From positions 1-29,126 of the forward strand of contig QZCP01000388.1 of NCBI GenBank assembly GCA_003956705.1: a stretch of 29,126 bases of DNA. Reading direction: 5' to 3'. Positions 10,777-23,399 of the stretch are shown piece by piece (within the stretch, counting starts at the first letter, position 1; every line of letters begins with the position of its first letter). The position numbers and the translations under genes are program-made. This DNA is from Brevipalpus yothersi. Its lineage: Eukaryota > Arthropoda > Arachnida > Trombidiformes > Tenuipalpidae. The notes beneath the pieces were generated by a model, which was not told the DNA's origin, made no database searches, and worked only from the letters and a program-made list of their open reading frames with translations.

Positions 10777-12094
10777 TGTTGAGCTAGCATAAATCGTAAA
10801 ACGATATCGTTGATGGAATAGAGGGGACTTTGAAGCTCTTCCTCTTTGATATTCATCACAAAGTTGATACTTCTTTGGAGTGGATAGAGAGAGAGAAGGC
10901 AAAAAAACGCGAGATCTTTTAAGCTGACCTTTTATATGTGAGCTTTTCAAACATTCTATCGGTTCACTTAATATCACTTGAACTTCAACACCTCAAAGAT
11001 GACCAACATAAGCTTCACAAAATTTTCGAGAGGCTTTATCAGATAAAATTCAGCCTATTTAAGCTTCCCCATCCAGTACTTCACATTGACTTGATAATGT
11101 CTTTCTTAATATCACGCCTCATTTTAGAGCATCTAATCAAGTGGAAAGCTTCATTTTTATAGAAAGAGAGTTTTTTGGTATGTATTATCAGAATTGTTAT
11201 CCAATCTGATGAATGAGTGAAATTCTTTCCTTTTCTTATGAATTTTCGATGATGATTGTGACAAAAGAAAATTTCTAGGATGTCTTGAATCGAATTTTGT
11301 TTCCGGAAAGAAATCTTTCTTGAATCGCTTATCTAGAATGCATATGATCGTGAATCCATCTCTCGAGTGATTATCATATCATCACTACTTACAAGTAGTA
11401 GCATCATTTTGATTTTATTTTTCTAAGATTCAACTAATTTTCAATTCGTCTCAAACCCAATTTAGTCACTTGAATCTGTTTGTATGTGACGTACTTTTTC
11501 GATTCCAAATGCAACCTCAACTATTTGAGCGATTAGTTTACTTAACCATTAAGCTAGAAGCAATAAAGATGTGTAAAGATTAGGCAAATTTATCTGACTG
11601 AATCTCAACCATTGTTGCTGCTTGTTCAACATGAAAGCAAAGTTAGTAGTAGTTGAGTAGAAAAAAAGCGTTTACAGAGATAAGCAAAAGTGATGCTTAA
11701 AAGTGGCGATTACTTTATTGATAGATTATTTTCAACATGTAAATGGTGTTCATATGGCTCGGTGTGTATGCTTGAAAAGGAAGATCGATTGAAGGATCGA
11801 AGTAAGAAATGACAATAATGGTGAAAGGAGAAGATGATGATGAGAGATGGAGAAGGGAAGAGAGAAGAGAGAAGATGAGTCGAAAGATGATAATATAACA
11901 CAATATATAGCAAGGCTCATTGAACTAACGAAATTTATGATTACAGTATAAAAAGTGTTCTTATACAAATGCTCTACATGAGCTGATCTTGGTTATTTGA
12001 ATATACAAGAGGACATGAATCAAGAGATGGAGAGAGAGAGGGTCAAATTATGAGCACATCATTGAGCTTTCCACTTCTAGACTCTTTCTTTTTT

Positions 12095-12098
<4 letters not shown>

Positions 12099-12157
<59 letters not shown>
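12099..12157. repeat. (CT)n array
   Basis: Uninterrupted CT dinucleotides preceded by a T-rich tract. This is the last long array before the RpS3A gene. Confidence 0.98.
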
Positions 12158-12162
<5 letters not shown>

Positions 12163-13044
12163 ATTTTATCTATGACTCACAATTGCCTATAAAAATATTA
12201 CCATTAAATGAAATTCAGTCACAATCCATAAAGGCGGAAAAAAGGAACATGTAGTATGATCATTTGCATAAATGGTCAGGTAATTTAGCATGAAAACAAT
12301 CACTGTAACCAAATTGGGCAATATATTCTATAATTTATCAGCGGAAAAATATAGTATCACACATAGTGTATTGAGTGAAGCCTGGGAATTCTAAATTTAA
12401 ACAAAGCTATTCCAAAAAGAGGACATTTTGAATAACAATATAATAACGGTAGTTTACTCGGAAATGTGCAACTAGTATCAAATAATGGACTTTTATATGA
12501 CCGCAAATCTTTGGTCAACTTTTATGGGTGGTGAAAAGTTTCTTTTCTTATCCAACTGGCCAAGTGTTTTTTTGAATGGAGAGCCAAGTACTGAGCAGTT
12601 CATGGCACAGAAACCCAAATTTGAAGGAGAAATCTTTTTTTCATTCAAAATGATGATACAGATATGCATTTCCGTTTCCCCTTTTCGGATGAATTTTTCG
12701 ATAAAATCATAGAATTCAATGATTGAATTTTCACTCATCCAGATAAAAAATATGAATTCATCCACATAATTTAAATTTCTCAGTCTCATCTCGTCCTATC
12801 TGAAAATTTATAAGTTTCAAGAAAATTTAGAAATTCTCTTCATCTATCCCAACAATTCTAGATCGTCGAAATCAAAAAAAATTAATCGAAACTTAACCAA
12901 TTCGAAAAAAAGTTTCTAGAACCACCTCACCAGCGCCCTCAGTTGTTCAAAGAAGAAAGTGAAATGTTTAACTTTGCTGAACAGTTGCCGAGAGGGAGCC
13001 ACTGAGAATAGTGATCAAAGCGGAAACGGAAACACAGCAAACCG

Positions 13045-13049
13045 CTTCT
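13045..13049 (+). promoter_or_regulatory. Possible 5' TOP-like transcription start of RpS3A
   Basis: CTTCT in the context ACCGCTTCTAAG, about 115 bp before the ATG, in a GC-richer stretch (12970-13050). Ribosomal protein mRNAs typically start with C followed by pyrimidines. No TATA box precedes it, as is usual for this gene class. The exact start is not provable from sequence. Confidence 0.25.
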
Positions 13050-13160
13050 AAGTAAGTGTTTGAGAAAACATTGCCTCAAATTGATCAGGTTTAATGTATT
13101 GTATTTTTTGATTATATTTAATTGTGATTGAATATATATATTGGTGTCAATTTTGTGATC

Positions 13161-13482
13161 ATGGCTGTTGGAAAGAATAAGGGTCTAGCTAAAGGTGGTA
13201 AGAAGGGTGCCAAAAAGAAGATTGTGGATCCTTTCAGTAGAAAGGAATGGTATGATATCAAGGCGCCTTCCATGTTCTCGGTCACACACGTTGGCAAAAC
13301 ATTGGTCAACCGAACACAAGGAACCAAGATTGCCTCAGAAGGTCTGAAGGGTCGTGTGTTCGAATGTTCCCTGGCTGATTTACAGAACGATGAGATCGCT
13401 TTCCGTAAATTTAGGCTAATTGCTGAGGAAGTGCAAGGCAAAAATTTGTTGACCAACTTTAATGGAATGAATTTGACTACCG
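13161..13482 (+). CDS. RpS3A: RpS3A exon 1
   Basis: Starts at ATG 13161 (MAVGKNKG, the universal S3A start); the upstream part of the open frame has no ATG. It ends ACCG|GTAAGT (donor 13483) after NGMNLTT, leaving one base of the Asp codon. Confidence 0.96.
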
Positions 13483-14059
13483 GTAAGTCTTGTTATGTTC
13501 ACTTTGATGGGTATTTTATGTAATTGTCTATCATTGTCTAATTTGTGGTATTTTTCTCGCTCTGTTTGCAGATAAACTGAGATCGATGGTTAAGAAATGG
13601 CAAACTCTAATTGAGGCTTTTGTCGATGTCCGAACAACCGATGGCTATCTTCTTAGAGTGTTTTGTATTGGCTTCACCCGAAAACTTCCCAATCAAGTTC
13701 GCAAGACCTCATATGCTAAGCATATGCAAGTAAAGAAAATTAGAGCTAAAATGGTTGAGATCATCCAGAGGGAAATCAGTAGTGCCGATTTGAAGGAGGT
13801 AGTGAATAAATTAATTCCCGACTCAATTGGAAAGGATATAGAGAAAGTTTCTCAAAGTATCTATCCACTTCACGATGTGCACATCAGGAAAGTTAAAGTT
13901 CTGAAAAAGCCCAAGTTTGATTTAACAAAATTATTAGACCTTCACGCTCCTCCAAAAGAGACCAAAACCGCTGGTGCCTCTGGCGAAGCTGGAGAGCCTA
14001 TGGCAGTCGATCGACCAGAGGAAAGTCGATACGAGCCTCCTGTCCAAGCATCTGTTTAA
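13161..14059 (+). CDS. RpS3A: Ribosomal protein S3A (eS1), 2 coding exons (gene span)
   Basis: Exons 13161-13482 and 13572-14059 join in phase 1 to give 269 aa, close to the usual 264-268 aa for animal S3A. The start MAVGKNKGLAKGGKKGAKKK, the core WYDIKAPSMF, VGKTLVNRTQGTKIASEGLK and GRVFECSLADLQ, the LTTDKLRSMVKKWQTLIEA junction, TTDGYLLRVFCIGFT, EVVNKLIPDSIGKDIEK and YPLHDVHIRKVKVLK are all family hallmarks. The tail ends RYEPPVQASV, as in arthropod members. The product is a component of the 40S subunit in the cytosol. The basic N-terminus and the Ala/Glu-rich C-terminal linker are normal for the family. Nothing is broken or missing. Confidence 0.97.
13483..13571 (+). other. RpS3A intron
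   Basis: GT-AG intron of 89 bp, T-rich. In some vertebrates S3A introns host a C/D-box snoRNA. No C box plus D box pair is visible here, and the intron is too short to hold one comfortably. Confidence 0.93.
13572..14059 (+). CDS. RpS3A: RpS3A exon 2
   Basis: The acceptor TGTTTGCAG ends at 13571. The split codon G|AT gives Asp and restores TTDKLRSMVKKWQ, exactly the family consensus. It runs to TAA at 14057-14059. Confidence 0.96.
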
Positions 14060-14080
14060 TTAATAGTCTAATCGTGGCTG

Positions 14081-14086
14081 AATAAA
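14081..14086 (+). terminator. RpS3A polyadenylation signal
   Basis: AATAAA 22 bp after the stop codon, followed by TTGTTTGTGC, a GU-rich element. The very short 3' UTR fits a ribosomal protein gene. Confidence 0.8.
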
Positions 14087-14830
14087 TTGTTTGTGCTATC
14101 GAAAAAAGTTTACTCAATCCAAATTCATTGGCACGTTTATGGCCGGCTCACGGCACGCCACTACACAACCCAGAGGGAGCTGTCAGAGAAAATCTAAATT
14201 GTTACACGCGGTCAGCAAGCAAGCTTGGTATTTCGTTGATGATGAGTGATTCAAAATCGCTGCTTTGAGATCGGAAAGAGTTAAGATTATCTTTTAGATA
14301 TTCAACGGATTGTTGACATTAGAATGTACGCTGAGTTTTTACTCCAAGTTGATTCAGCCCTCGATCGCGGAATTAAGTGGAGAGAAAAGTGAACCAGGAA
14401 GATGGCAGAAGATCAGTGAGCAGCTTGTTCAGCGCTGAATGCGGTTTTCGTTTGATCTGATGTCCATCCTTACCTTTAATTCACCCACTCAATCTCGATT
14501 AGCCATCGCTTTGCTAAAATCGATTTCTAGGATTTCTCACGAAATTTGATGATGACGTGATGCAGATTTTCCCTCTATCATCATAATTCTATTTTTGTAT
14601 TTTATCCATGATGCAGTATTTTTCTCATGTCTTGAGTGAATATTCTTAGCCTCTATTCTGCCAGCATCATACTCATCTCCAATCTTCTCACGAATCTCTA
14701 CTATAATCTCCTGTCAGAAACATGGTATATAGTTATGAGAATGGAAATCATTTGATTTGGAAATTCCCATAGACACCATGGAAACTTGACGATACTAATC
14801 CGAGCTTAATGGCTTTACCTTCTCTCTCCC

Positions 14831-14857
14831 TTCTCTTTCTTTCTTTCTTTCTTTCTT
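14831..14857. repeat. (CTTT)n array
   Basis: Short run of CTTT tetranucleotides. Confidence 0.9.
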
Positions 14858-15342
14858 CGAAAAAAGAGGGAAAAAAGTTGGAAATCGAATCTGATTTCAA
14901 TGCCTACCATAATCGAACGTGACTTACACGAGTGGAAGCTGAGAAAAGTTTTTTTTCTCTTCTCCAATCTTTCGAATTCTTGCACCACAAACGATTTAAA
15001 TTCTCAAATTTTTTCATTCTTGCTGGTGACAATATTCACTTAAACGCTCTCACTTAGATACTCTCAGTCATTCTCTTGCAACCGATGTGGGTTTGGACAA
15101 ATGAGAAAACACATCGGAGCCAAGAAATTTGAACAATCAGCAAATAGACACGAGCTGAGCTGAGCGTTCCAGAGGATTTTCATGGAACACTTGAGAAAGA
15201 TTAACGTATAAAGGTGGAATTCTTATGAGATGCACGCCTATGGAATACTAATCCAAGAAAGATTGAGAGAACATGAAATTTTATCCTCTCGAGGGCTGTT
15301 ACAATGCTTTCTATGTGTTTATTGTTCTATTTTGATGGCCCT

Positions 15343-15364
15343 TCTCTCTCTCTCTCTCTCTCTC
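15343..15364. repeat. Short (CT)n array
   Basis: About eleven CT dinucleotides. Confidence 0.95.
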
Positions 15365-17870
15365 ATTTACTTTCATGTCTCGCAAAAGAAGTGAGAAAAA
15401 TAACGGTCACTCAATTTGCTGATGACAATCGCGATGGCGACTCCAGTTAATTAAAACGTTGAAAACGTTCACTGTAGCCCATTGTTTGGATCATTGCAGT
15501 TAGTCCAAGTTGATTAGTCAAGCTGTAAACTGGTATTCACAATTCATATTCATTTTGACCTAGCTACCATCATTTTCGTGAGACCTTCATTCCTTGTTCA
15601 ACAAATCACAGTATTATCACCATCATGTGAGCCCTCATATTCTGTGGATTAAGGTTTTTCTCTTCCACTCTCAGCCTATCTGCCTCCATATTGGAGAAGA
15701 ATGAGATGAATACTCAACAAATTTACTGATTCTTGACGATGATTTTTTTTCCTTTCCTCTATACATCTTCTGTATCTTATTTTCCGTTTCGAAAGTAGAG
15801 ATCAAGCTTCAAGCTATATTATCTCGAATTCATATCCATTGATATACTTTCGAAGTTTTTTCTGACACACAAAGCTCCACTTGAGCTATTTCAAACTTTC
15901 AGATACGGTCATGAGACAATGATTCCAATTCCTTTTTATTTCAAGCTCACTTGGCCACACTGATAATCTGTGTATATAATGATTTTTATCACTCATGTGA
16001 TCTTATCCACAGCTGTTAACGGTAAAAGCGGTAACCTAATTCATCATCAAAGTCTCATGCTTTTGTACCAAACAGACATACATACACACAAATACACATA
16101 TATAAATGCTGCACGCGTAAATAGTGATTTAAATTTTTTCATTTATTTCGAGCTTTGGGCTTATTTATTTTCTCCTGTAAACAGCCATAGAACATAGCCA
16201 CAGTGGCACATGTGAGAATTGCAGATGTGTGTATATGTCTGTATGAATCCACAGGGCATATGGATAAAATTGAGGAAGAGAAAGATAGAAAGAGAGAGAG
16301 ATGGAGAGCAAATATTCTGGTTTATTTGATTGATGACTTTTCCATTATGACTGACTAAATTGACTGAATATCCATATAGTTGGAGAGACAAAATTTGCAT
16401 AAAAACCACGATCAGAAGCACTTCACGAGAAAATGTGAGAAAAAATTTTTGAAAGCAAATTAAATTTATATCAAAAAAATCAGGAAACAAATACACAGAT
16501 AGCTTCCAGCTAAAGACTTAGTGCAAGGAAAAAAATTAGTTTCTTCAGTTTACAGAGTTGTTAAAAAAATTACTACTTTTCACTGCTAGTATAAATGGTA
16601 TCAATTGGATGAATTGATGTGATATAAAAGATAATTAGATGTAAAAGCATTCGAGAATTCTCAGGATTTGTCAAGTAAAATGTGATATAATATCAATCAA
16701 GAGGTTTGTGATGTTATGTAACCTTTGACCTTGAAAAAAGCTCTATATCAATGGAAAGAAAAATTTGAATTTGAATAGAAATTCGATCATTTTATCAACC
16801 CTATTTTGCATCACAAAAGATGGAGGAAAAAATTTATATCCTAAATTGTGAGTATTTTTGGAGCAGCCAAACTTTCTCCCTACTACTACATGCTTGGATC
16901 CACCAGGAAAAGTATTTGCGATATGTTGAGAGTGGAAATCGAGTCGAAAAATCAATTGCGTTTGGTCAAATTGGAACACATTGATCACAGCTCATATCAG
17001 GATGAAAGAAAATGTGTGTAACAAGATCATGGTCACAGATTATGGTGGAATACACACATATATACACATATACACACATGCACACACAAGAAATGCTCAC
17101 AAGATTGCCACAATCTATTGGATGGATACTCTGGAAGCTACACATCATCTCATGTATTGAGCTAATTGATTGGCTCAACTAACGGTCAGAATGGATGAAG
17201 AAAGGATTCATGAGAAGTGATGATCGAGGCAATCATGAGGGCTATTCGACTTGATTGATCGACTTGTTCCCTTCTATTATCAGTGTACGATATATTTACA
17301 GCATACACACACAGGCATATATATAAGACCACCAACTGATTGTAGAGGAATTTATTGTTTGCTTTGACATCATATTGGATTGATAAGTCCACTAGTTTGA
17401 ACAAATGAGCCGTAAAGAGGAAAATTTTCTCTCATCAAAACAAATTTTGCAATTTTTCATTGGGTAAAAAGTTTATTCTTACTACATCAGCTACTCAATA
17501 AATGGCCAAAATCATCTCCACAAGAATGACTTTTCTCAATTATTCTTTTAGAACAATTTCAAGGTCTATTGCAATAAAGAAGAGCAAGATAGAGCCTACT
17601 TTGAGCAGAATTTCAAGCCGGAAGCTCCAAGAATCTCCAGAATTTTTCCTGATTCCTTCATTCTTAATGGCAAAGAATATCTCCCTCAACTTTCTCTCCT
17701 CGTGAGAGTTAATCAATTGATCAACTTGAAATATTTTTCGATTATTCTGGCAAAGAGGCTCACTTCAGACATCGGAGAAAAATTGAGCGCCAAATTATCT
17801 CTCATTTTGCCTCTCTTCTGACACCACGCGTTTTCTTTCACGGAATCCAAAAATATTTAGTTTAAGTGTC

Positions 17871-17959
<89 letters not shown>
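17871..17959. repeat. (GAAA)n then (GA)n array
   Basis: Starts with AGAAAGAAAG and grades into pure GA. Confidence 0.98.
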
Positions 17960-17961
<2 letters not shown>

Positions 17962-18421
17962 AGGTTAAGTTCATGATTTCTTTTTTCGTCCCGAGGAATT
18001 GAGGACACGCAGTGAGCTTTCGACACAAAGTATCTTGTCACTTTAGAAATTTTTTCGAGATTTTTGATGAGGTTGAAAAATGAAACGAAAATTTCTATTA
18101 CTCTGGAGTAAAATAATTCTATGAGTTTCTTCTACGCAAGGTGCTTTCAGATAAACTTAGTTTCTACTTCAATCTCAGAAAGCCTTCAAAATTTGATACA
18201 GTTTTGACTGTGGGTGGCTATATGTTTTGACTCATTTGTTTATCACTTATAAACACGTCAAAAGGTGACAAAAAAAGCAGTCAACAGTATAGATCCTCTC
18301 CCAATTCTAGATTGTAGCTTGAATTTGGAACTCTATTTCTTCATGACATTCACCATGTATTGATACCAATTCGAAATGTTACACAGCATTTGACTGGTGT
18401 CTCCTTTCATCGATCAGAACG

Positions 18422-18423
<2 letters not shown>

Positions 18424-18482
<59 letters not shown>
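18424..18482. repeat. (GA)n array
   Basis: Uninterrupted GA dinucleotides. Confidence 0.98.
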
Positions 18483-18483
<1 letters not shown>

Positions 18484-20062
18484 CCTGTAAATAAGTGTTT
18501 ATTTCTGATTTCCTACTGTTTATAAATCACACTAGTAGATGTTCGAAAGGGAACAGCATGGTAGAAAAGAGCCATACGTAGTTATAAAATGTCATCTATA
18601 TTGTAGGTGAAAGAATGAAAGAATATTGATTGTTGATCTCTCCCTGCTACCGATGATGGCTCATAGGTAACTTTCGACGTCTAGTGGAAAATAGTCTAGA
18701 ATCCGAGAAAGTTCCAATAACACCTACGATTTTAATATCATGCTATTCAAATGCCAATATAAACATGATTGTTGGTGACATTTATCGTGAGGAATATTCT
18801 TCTTTTTCTCTTCCTCTTTTCACCACACAGACACTGACGAGATGGGTTTGTGTGTGTATGTGATGGCTACTTGAAGAATTGATGTTTCACCTATCAACAA
18901 TTCAGTGTTCGAAATCACAATATGAGTATATCTTGATTTCTATCCTCTCTTTCTCTCATGAACTTGTTGATTTAGAGAAGAACGAGGATGAAAACCGGCA
19001 TCAAAAGGTTGCCAATTTCATTGGCTTCCTGTTGTATTTTTGTTCCGCTTTCTTTCCAGGAACTTTTGTGATGATTTTTTCTATCCTCTCGATAGTTTGA
19101 TAATTTGATATCATTGAAAAATAAAACTTTTCTCTGTATTCTATCAAGCTACAATAATTATTTCTGTGAATCAAAGGAACAAGCATTGAAAATGAGACTC
19201 ACACATACAGAACAAAAGTATGAATGATTATTTTTTCACCCACTCATGATTGGAATATATGTATAAATTGATGATCATATCATGTGATACTAATATATCA
19301 GATGAATTTGTCTTTCATTTATACTGTTAACACACTAGAGAAAGTTCTATTCTATACCATTTATTTTCTTTTACTCTTACAGTTCAAAAATATAACAAAT
19401 AACAGGAATTCCCATGCTGATAAATCTTATCGCTAAGCACTTCAACAGTTTCCATTGATGTGAGTGTGTGTCTCTCAATTATTTGAAACATCTTCCCTGA
19501 TAAATCAAAAGTGTATTTGTTGATCAACAATCGTTAATTTTTCTCATAGATTTTGCCCATCAGAAGTAGAAAAATTGATACATTTGTAGAGAGAGTAAAA
19601 AGTAAAATTTTCTGCGACAAAAAATGAAAAAAATTCAGTATCAATCAAGTTAACCGGATATCCGAAACATTTATCAAAAAATGTGGGTAAAATTACATCG
19701 ATTTTAGTCACTCCAAATCTAATACCAAAGATTGAGAAAAGTATAGAAAAACAGAGAGAATGTTCAACAAGAAAGAGAGAAAGAGAGAAAGAGAGAGAGA
19801 ACATATATTCTGACAGTAGAACGGATAATCGTAATGTATAAGCTATTCGAAATGCTTTCATACACAGAGAAATTCACTTTAGTAAGTAGACATGAATTTC
19901 TGGCTGTGTCACATCTTATCGAATCGATCTGAACACCAAACCAGTGTATTTCGAATAAAGGCAAACTATCGAACTCAATCGCTATGCTCAATTGCTCCGA
20001 TTGATATACTCACTTCCACATGAGTTTTGAGGATGCTCATTGATCTATTTTTTCTATGATAG

Positions 20063-20065
<3 letters not shown>

Positions 20066-20127
<62 letters not shown>
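20066..20127. repeat. (CT)n array
   Basis: Uninterrupted CT dinucleotides. Confidence 0.98.
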
Positions 20128-20129
<2 letters not shown>

Positions 20130-20832
20130 TCTTTTCCCGGGAGATCTGTGTTCGTAAGAAAAGTGTGTGTTTGTATATATGTATATATCTATGGATGTGA
20201 GTTGGTAGCAAAAAGCTTGAAACAAAAATCAAGTAAGAGATTATTGGCGGCGTTTACGATTAATTATTTGAGTAGCAAAAACAAAAGTCCCAAGGAAATA
20301 GTTGAGTAGAATAGACACTGGGCAAAAGAAAGGGAAAGGGAAAGAGAAAGAGATGAGAATGAAAGAAGATGATGGATGAGATTATGATAAAAGAAACAAG
20401 AGATAGAGAATGAGAATGTCAACGTTTGTCCAACGTCAAAAGATGTGCATGCCGAGTAGGCGTAATTCATTCAACTGATTGCGGCAAAAGAAAAACCTAG
20501 AGAATTTTTCTCTCACTCACTCTCTTTCTGATTATAAGTGTCTCGATTGATCACACTCACACAGAGTCATTCCAAATCACAACTGATTCGATGATCAGAA
20601 AAGTAAACGCACAAGATAGCATATTGACAAGTGAGAGAGTTTATCAGAGATAACGCTTACGAATATCTTGAAAACTACCAACTTTTTTACTACCATCTCA
20701 ACAAGTGGTCTTGTCACTAGTTCTAACTCTCTTACATCTATTACACTTTGCTGTTATGTGAACATACATAGCATGCAGATCAACTAGTTAATTTAGAGAA
20801 TTGAGTTATTGAGTTGAAACAATTACTTTTCT

Positions 20833-20844
20833 GAGAAGAAGAGA

Positions 20845-20920
<76 letters not shown>
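20833..20920. repeat. (GA)n array
   Basis: Starts with GAGAAGAAGAGAAGAGAA and then becomes pure GA. Confidence 0.98.
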
Positions 20921-20921
<1 letters not shown>

Positions 20922-21816
20922 TGAATAGCTACAGTATTTTATCATAATCATTATTAGTTTTTTTTTGCTTCTGTATTCAGCTAAAAGCCGGTGAGGAAGG
21001 AAAGAATGGAAAAAGAAAGAAGGAAATCAGTGTGGGATAGTGATAATTGTAACATTCAGCCAGAAGTGAATGTATTTCATGTGAGCATGACATTGGTTGT
21101 GTGTTACACTTTGGATTTCGGTGACTGGGGCAAATGAAAGAGAGAGAGACTCTCTTTCTAGGTCGCTCTCTTTTTTTCAAACCATTTCCGATTGTAGATG
21201 CTTACACATAAATACACACTGCTTGTGAGCTCATATATGCCTATATTATGATATGCTATTGATACACTTTGCAATGAAGCTTCCCGATTTTTAATGTGTG
21301 TGTATCAATCTGTATCGATATATGTATATTTTTGTAATCAGGCCATTTGAACTAACGTATTTGAATTGAATTTTGCTCTCTGATTTGATTGAGAAGCTTT
21401 TTTGCTTCTTCTTGTTTCTGTTTTTCATGGCAATTTACAATTGAATATTCCATGTAGATAGAAGGCAATCAGTAGAATGGAATCTAAAAAAATGAAGAAA
21501 TTTAAGATAGACATTAGATTGAGGCACCATTTCGATTTATAGCGCGAAAAGTTTAGCGAAGCGAAAGAGAAGGGAGGCTTTGAGAAAAAAGTCATGGATA
21601 GAGAACGATGTTGAATCTTGGGTAAAAGTGTTCTCATCGATTAAGGAAAATTTTCATCACAAAAAGCTTGATTTGCATAGATATTTTTACTGCCACTCGT
21701 AGTGCTTCTGGCTGATAATATCAATTGAAAGGGGAGGCCAAAGGGTGGATGAGATTGTGCAGATCAAGTTAGCAGATACATACAAATATATATGCATATT
21801 GTATATTCCAATACAA

Positions 21817-21820
<4 letters not shown>

Positions 21821-21868
<48 letters not shown>
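21821..21868. repeat. (CT)n array
   Basis: Uninterrupted CT dinucleotides. Confidence 0.98.
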
Positions 21869-21870
<2 letters not shown>

Positions 21871-22135
21871 TTCTCACTTGTTAAATGTCTCGTTGCTTGT
21901 ATCATACAGAAAAAAGTTGAATACCATTGAATACTTACTTCTAGAATTTCTCTGTATATTTGGAATTTCAATCGATATCAATGTTGACCTCACTATTAAG
22001 CTATGGAAAGAGAGGAAGAGAGAGAAAGAGAAGATAGATAAACTCAAGTCTCACTTTGGTTTTCCACGCTTTTGACAAATGACCCAGAAAAGCTTGAAAT
22101 AGTGTTCCAGGCTCATTTTTTACTTCACTTGAATT

Positions 22136-22164
22136 CATCATCATCATCATCATCCCCCCCCCCC
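22136..22164. repeat. (CAT)n followed by C11
   Basis: About six TCA/CAT units run directly into a run of eleven C (22154-22164). The exact C count is prone to sequencing error. Confidence 0.9.
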
Positions 22165-22755
22165 AGTAAACATCATCTGTCTCCTTCTCATAAAGCAAGA
22201 GATGATGAGAAGAGAGAGAGAGTCTAGTGAAAAACTTAGTAGAAGATGAAGAAGATGTCGAGAGAGGAAAAAAAATTCTCTTTTCTCAACATCTCCATGC
22301 TATAGCCTCCTGTATAAGTGCTCGCTGTGAGCAACTCGTTCTCAACTGTCAGGCCTCTCAATTCGATGTAACCTACTCTAAACCACCCCCGAGCTATCCG
22401 TGATTAAGATTACGAAATACCCTTGAATATATGGGCATCTAATTCATTTTTCACTCTTTTCACCCTTCTTTTGGCGGCGAACACACAAACCCACATGAAT
22501 CGATAAGGAATAATGTTCTCTGGTAGTGTTCAGTTCTCTTGATTGTGAACATGGTTAGAGAGAGAGAGAAAAAAGAGCAACGAAGAAAAAAAATCTTATC
22601 CTCTTCCTTCTCCCTACCTACAATGCCTCAAGCTTCAACATCACCAAACTTCGTTCGTCCATTTCAACGAACGTTCGTCCATTTGCGACGTGATCGTCGA
22701 GACCGACGAGATCGTGCGACTTGACAGGCTAGAATGCTAACAAGAGTGATAAAAA

Positions 22756-22768
22756 AGAGAGAGAGAGA

Positions 22769-22807
<39 letters not shown>
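22756..22807. repeat. (GA)n array
   Basis: GA dinucleotides with one GGG interruption. Confidence 0.97.
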
Positions 22808-22810
<3 letters not shown>

Positions 22811-23043
22811 GCTGAGTGAGAGGAGAGAGAGAGCGGATTATGACAATATTAGAGGTTTTTTATCATCTTCTGCATTCATACATTTTATATACTTTGTATT
22901 TCTTTCATTCTTTCTTTTACTCTCACTCTCACTACTCAACTCATCGAATGCCACTTATTTTTGTGGCCATTCTTACATCATACAACAAAAAGGCGAAAGC
23001 CTTTCATTTTCGTTGAATGCGTTTTTTTCAATGTTTTCTACAT

Positions 23044-23113
23044 AGAAGAGAGAGAGAAGAGAGAGAGAAAAGAGAGAGAAGAGAGAGAGAAAAGAGAGAG
23101 AAGAGAGAGAGAG
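23044..23113. repeat. GA array with 11/22-bp higher-order unit
   Basis: AAAA interruptions begin 22 bp apart (23068 and 23090). AA interruptions at 23057, 23079 and 23101 are likewise 22 bp apart, giving an 11-bp sub-period. It lies about 290 bp before the coactivator start codon. Confidence 0.93.
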
Positions 23114-23300
23114 CGTGTGTATGTGTGTTGATGAGGGAAAAGAGGGGGAAAAAATTTAAAAGACACTAGTTGATACACAGAGCACTAGGTGTCGCTGGGG
23201 GTAGCTGAGTTTGTGTGAAAATGCAGAGAAATGTTATAGATTGAGAGTCCCCGTGAAAATCAAGAAGGAATCATTTAATTGTAAAATATTAATTGTGTGA

Positions 23301-23324
23301 TTAATTTTTTCTTTTTGTGTATAG
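23301..23324 (+). promoter_or_regulatory. Candidate splice acceptor before the coactivator start
   Basis: A T-rich tract followed by GTGTATAG lies 75 bp upstream of the ATG. This suggests that the 5' leader, or an alternative upstream coding exon, is spliced into this exon. In the frame of the main protein the new exon would meet TAA at 23391. Confidence 0.35.
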
Positions 23325-23399
23325 TGTAGGGGTAAAGGTGTACAATACGTGTGTGGATACGGGGGCATCAAGTGTATACAATTTACCGGATAAATCGGC

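Larger units (their letters stand above)
9854..12980. other. Intergenic region between Nkx6 and RpS3A
   Basis: AT-rich, with (GA)n at 10696-10760, (CT)n at 12099-12157 and interrupted (ATTC)n at 10479-10530. It should include the Nkx6 3' UTR. No coding sequence is recognisable. Confidence 0.7.
14100..23300. other. About 9 kb without a recognisable gene
   Basis: No open frame with family resemblance on either strand. From 14060 to 15969 there is no long frame at all. The region contains several GA/CT arrays from 17871 onward, CA/TA-rich stretches (17051-17090) and a GC-richer island at 22640-22730. Regulatory DNA, or an intron of the coactivator gene, is possible. Confidence 0.65.

Noticed and set aside
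13052..13088. Possible 5' UTR intron of RpS3A (GTAAGT donor after CTTCTAA, CAG at 13088)
   Set aside because: The intron would be only 37 bp, and no other AG lies between there and the ATG. The donor-like sequence is probably chance.
16099..16106. TATATAAA motif
   Set aside because: It lies in CA/TA-rich low-complexity sequence with no gene after it. It shows that this octamer alone is not evidence for a promoter here.
22652..22684. CRISPR-like direct repeats
   Set aside because: Only two short copies 20 bp apart in a eukaryotic intergenic region; no array, and CRISPR is not expected.
14100..23300. Search for transposon, tRNA or rRNA genes in the large gap
   Set aside because: No transposase or reverse transcriptase frames, no terminal repeats, and no tRNA B-box-like GGTTCGAATCC on either strand were seen by eye. 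A profile search could still find a diverged copy.
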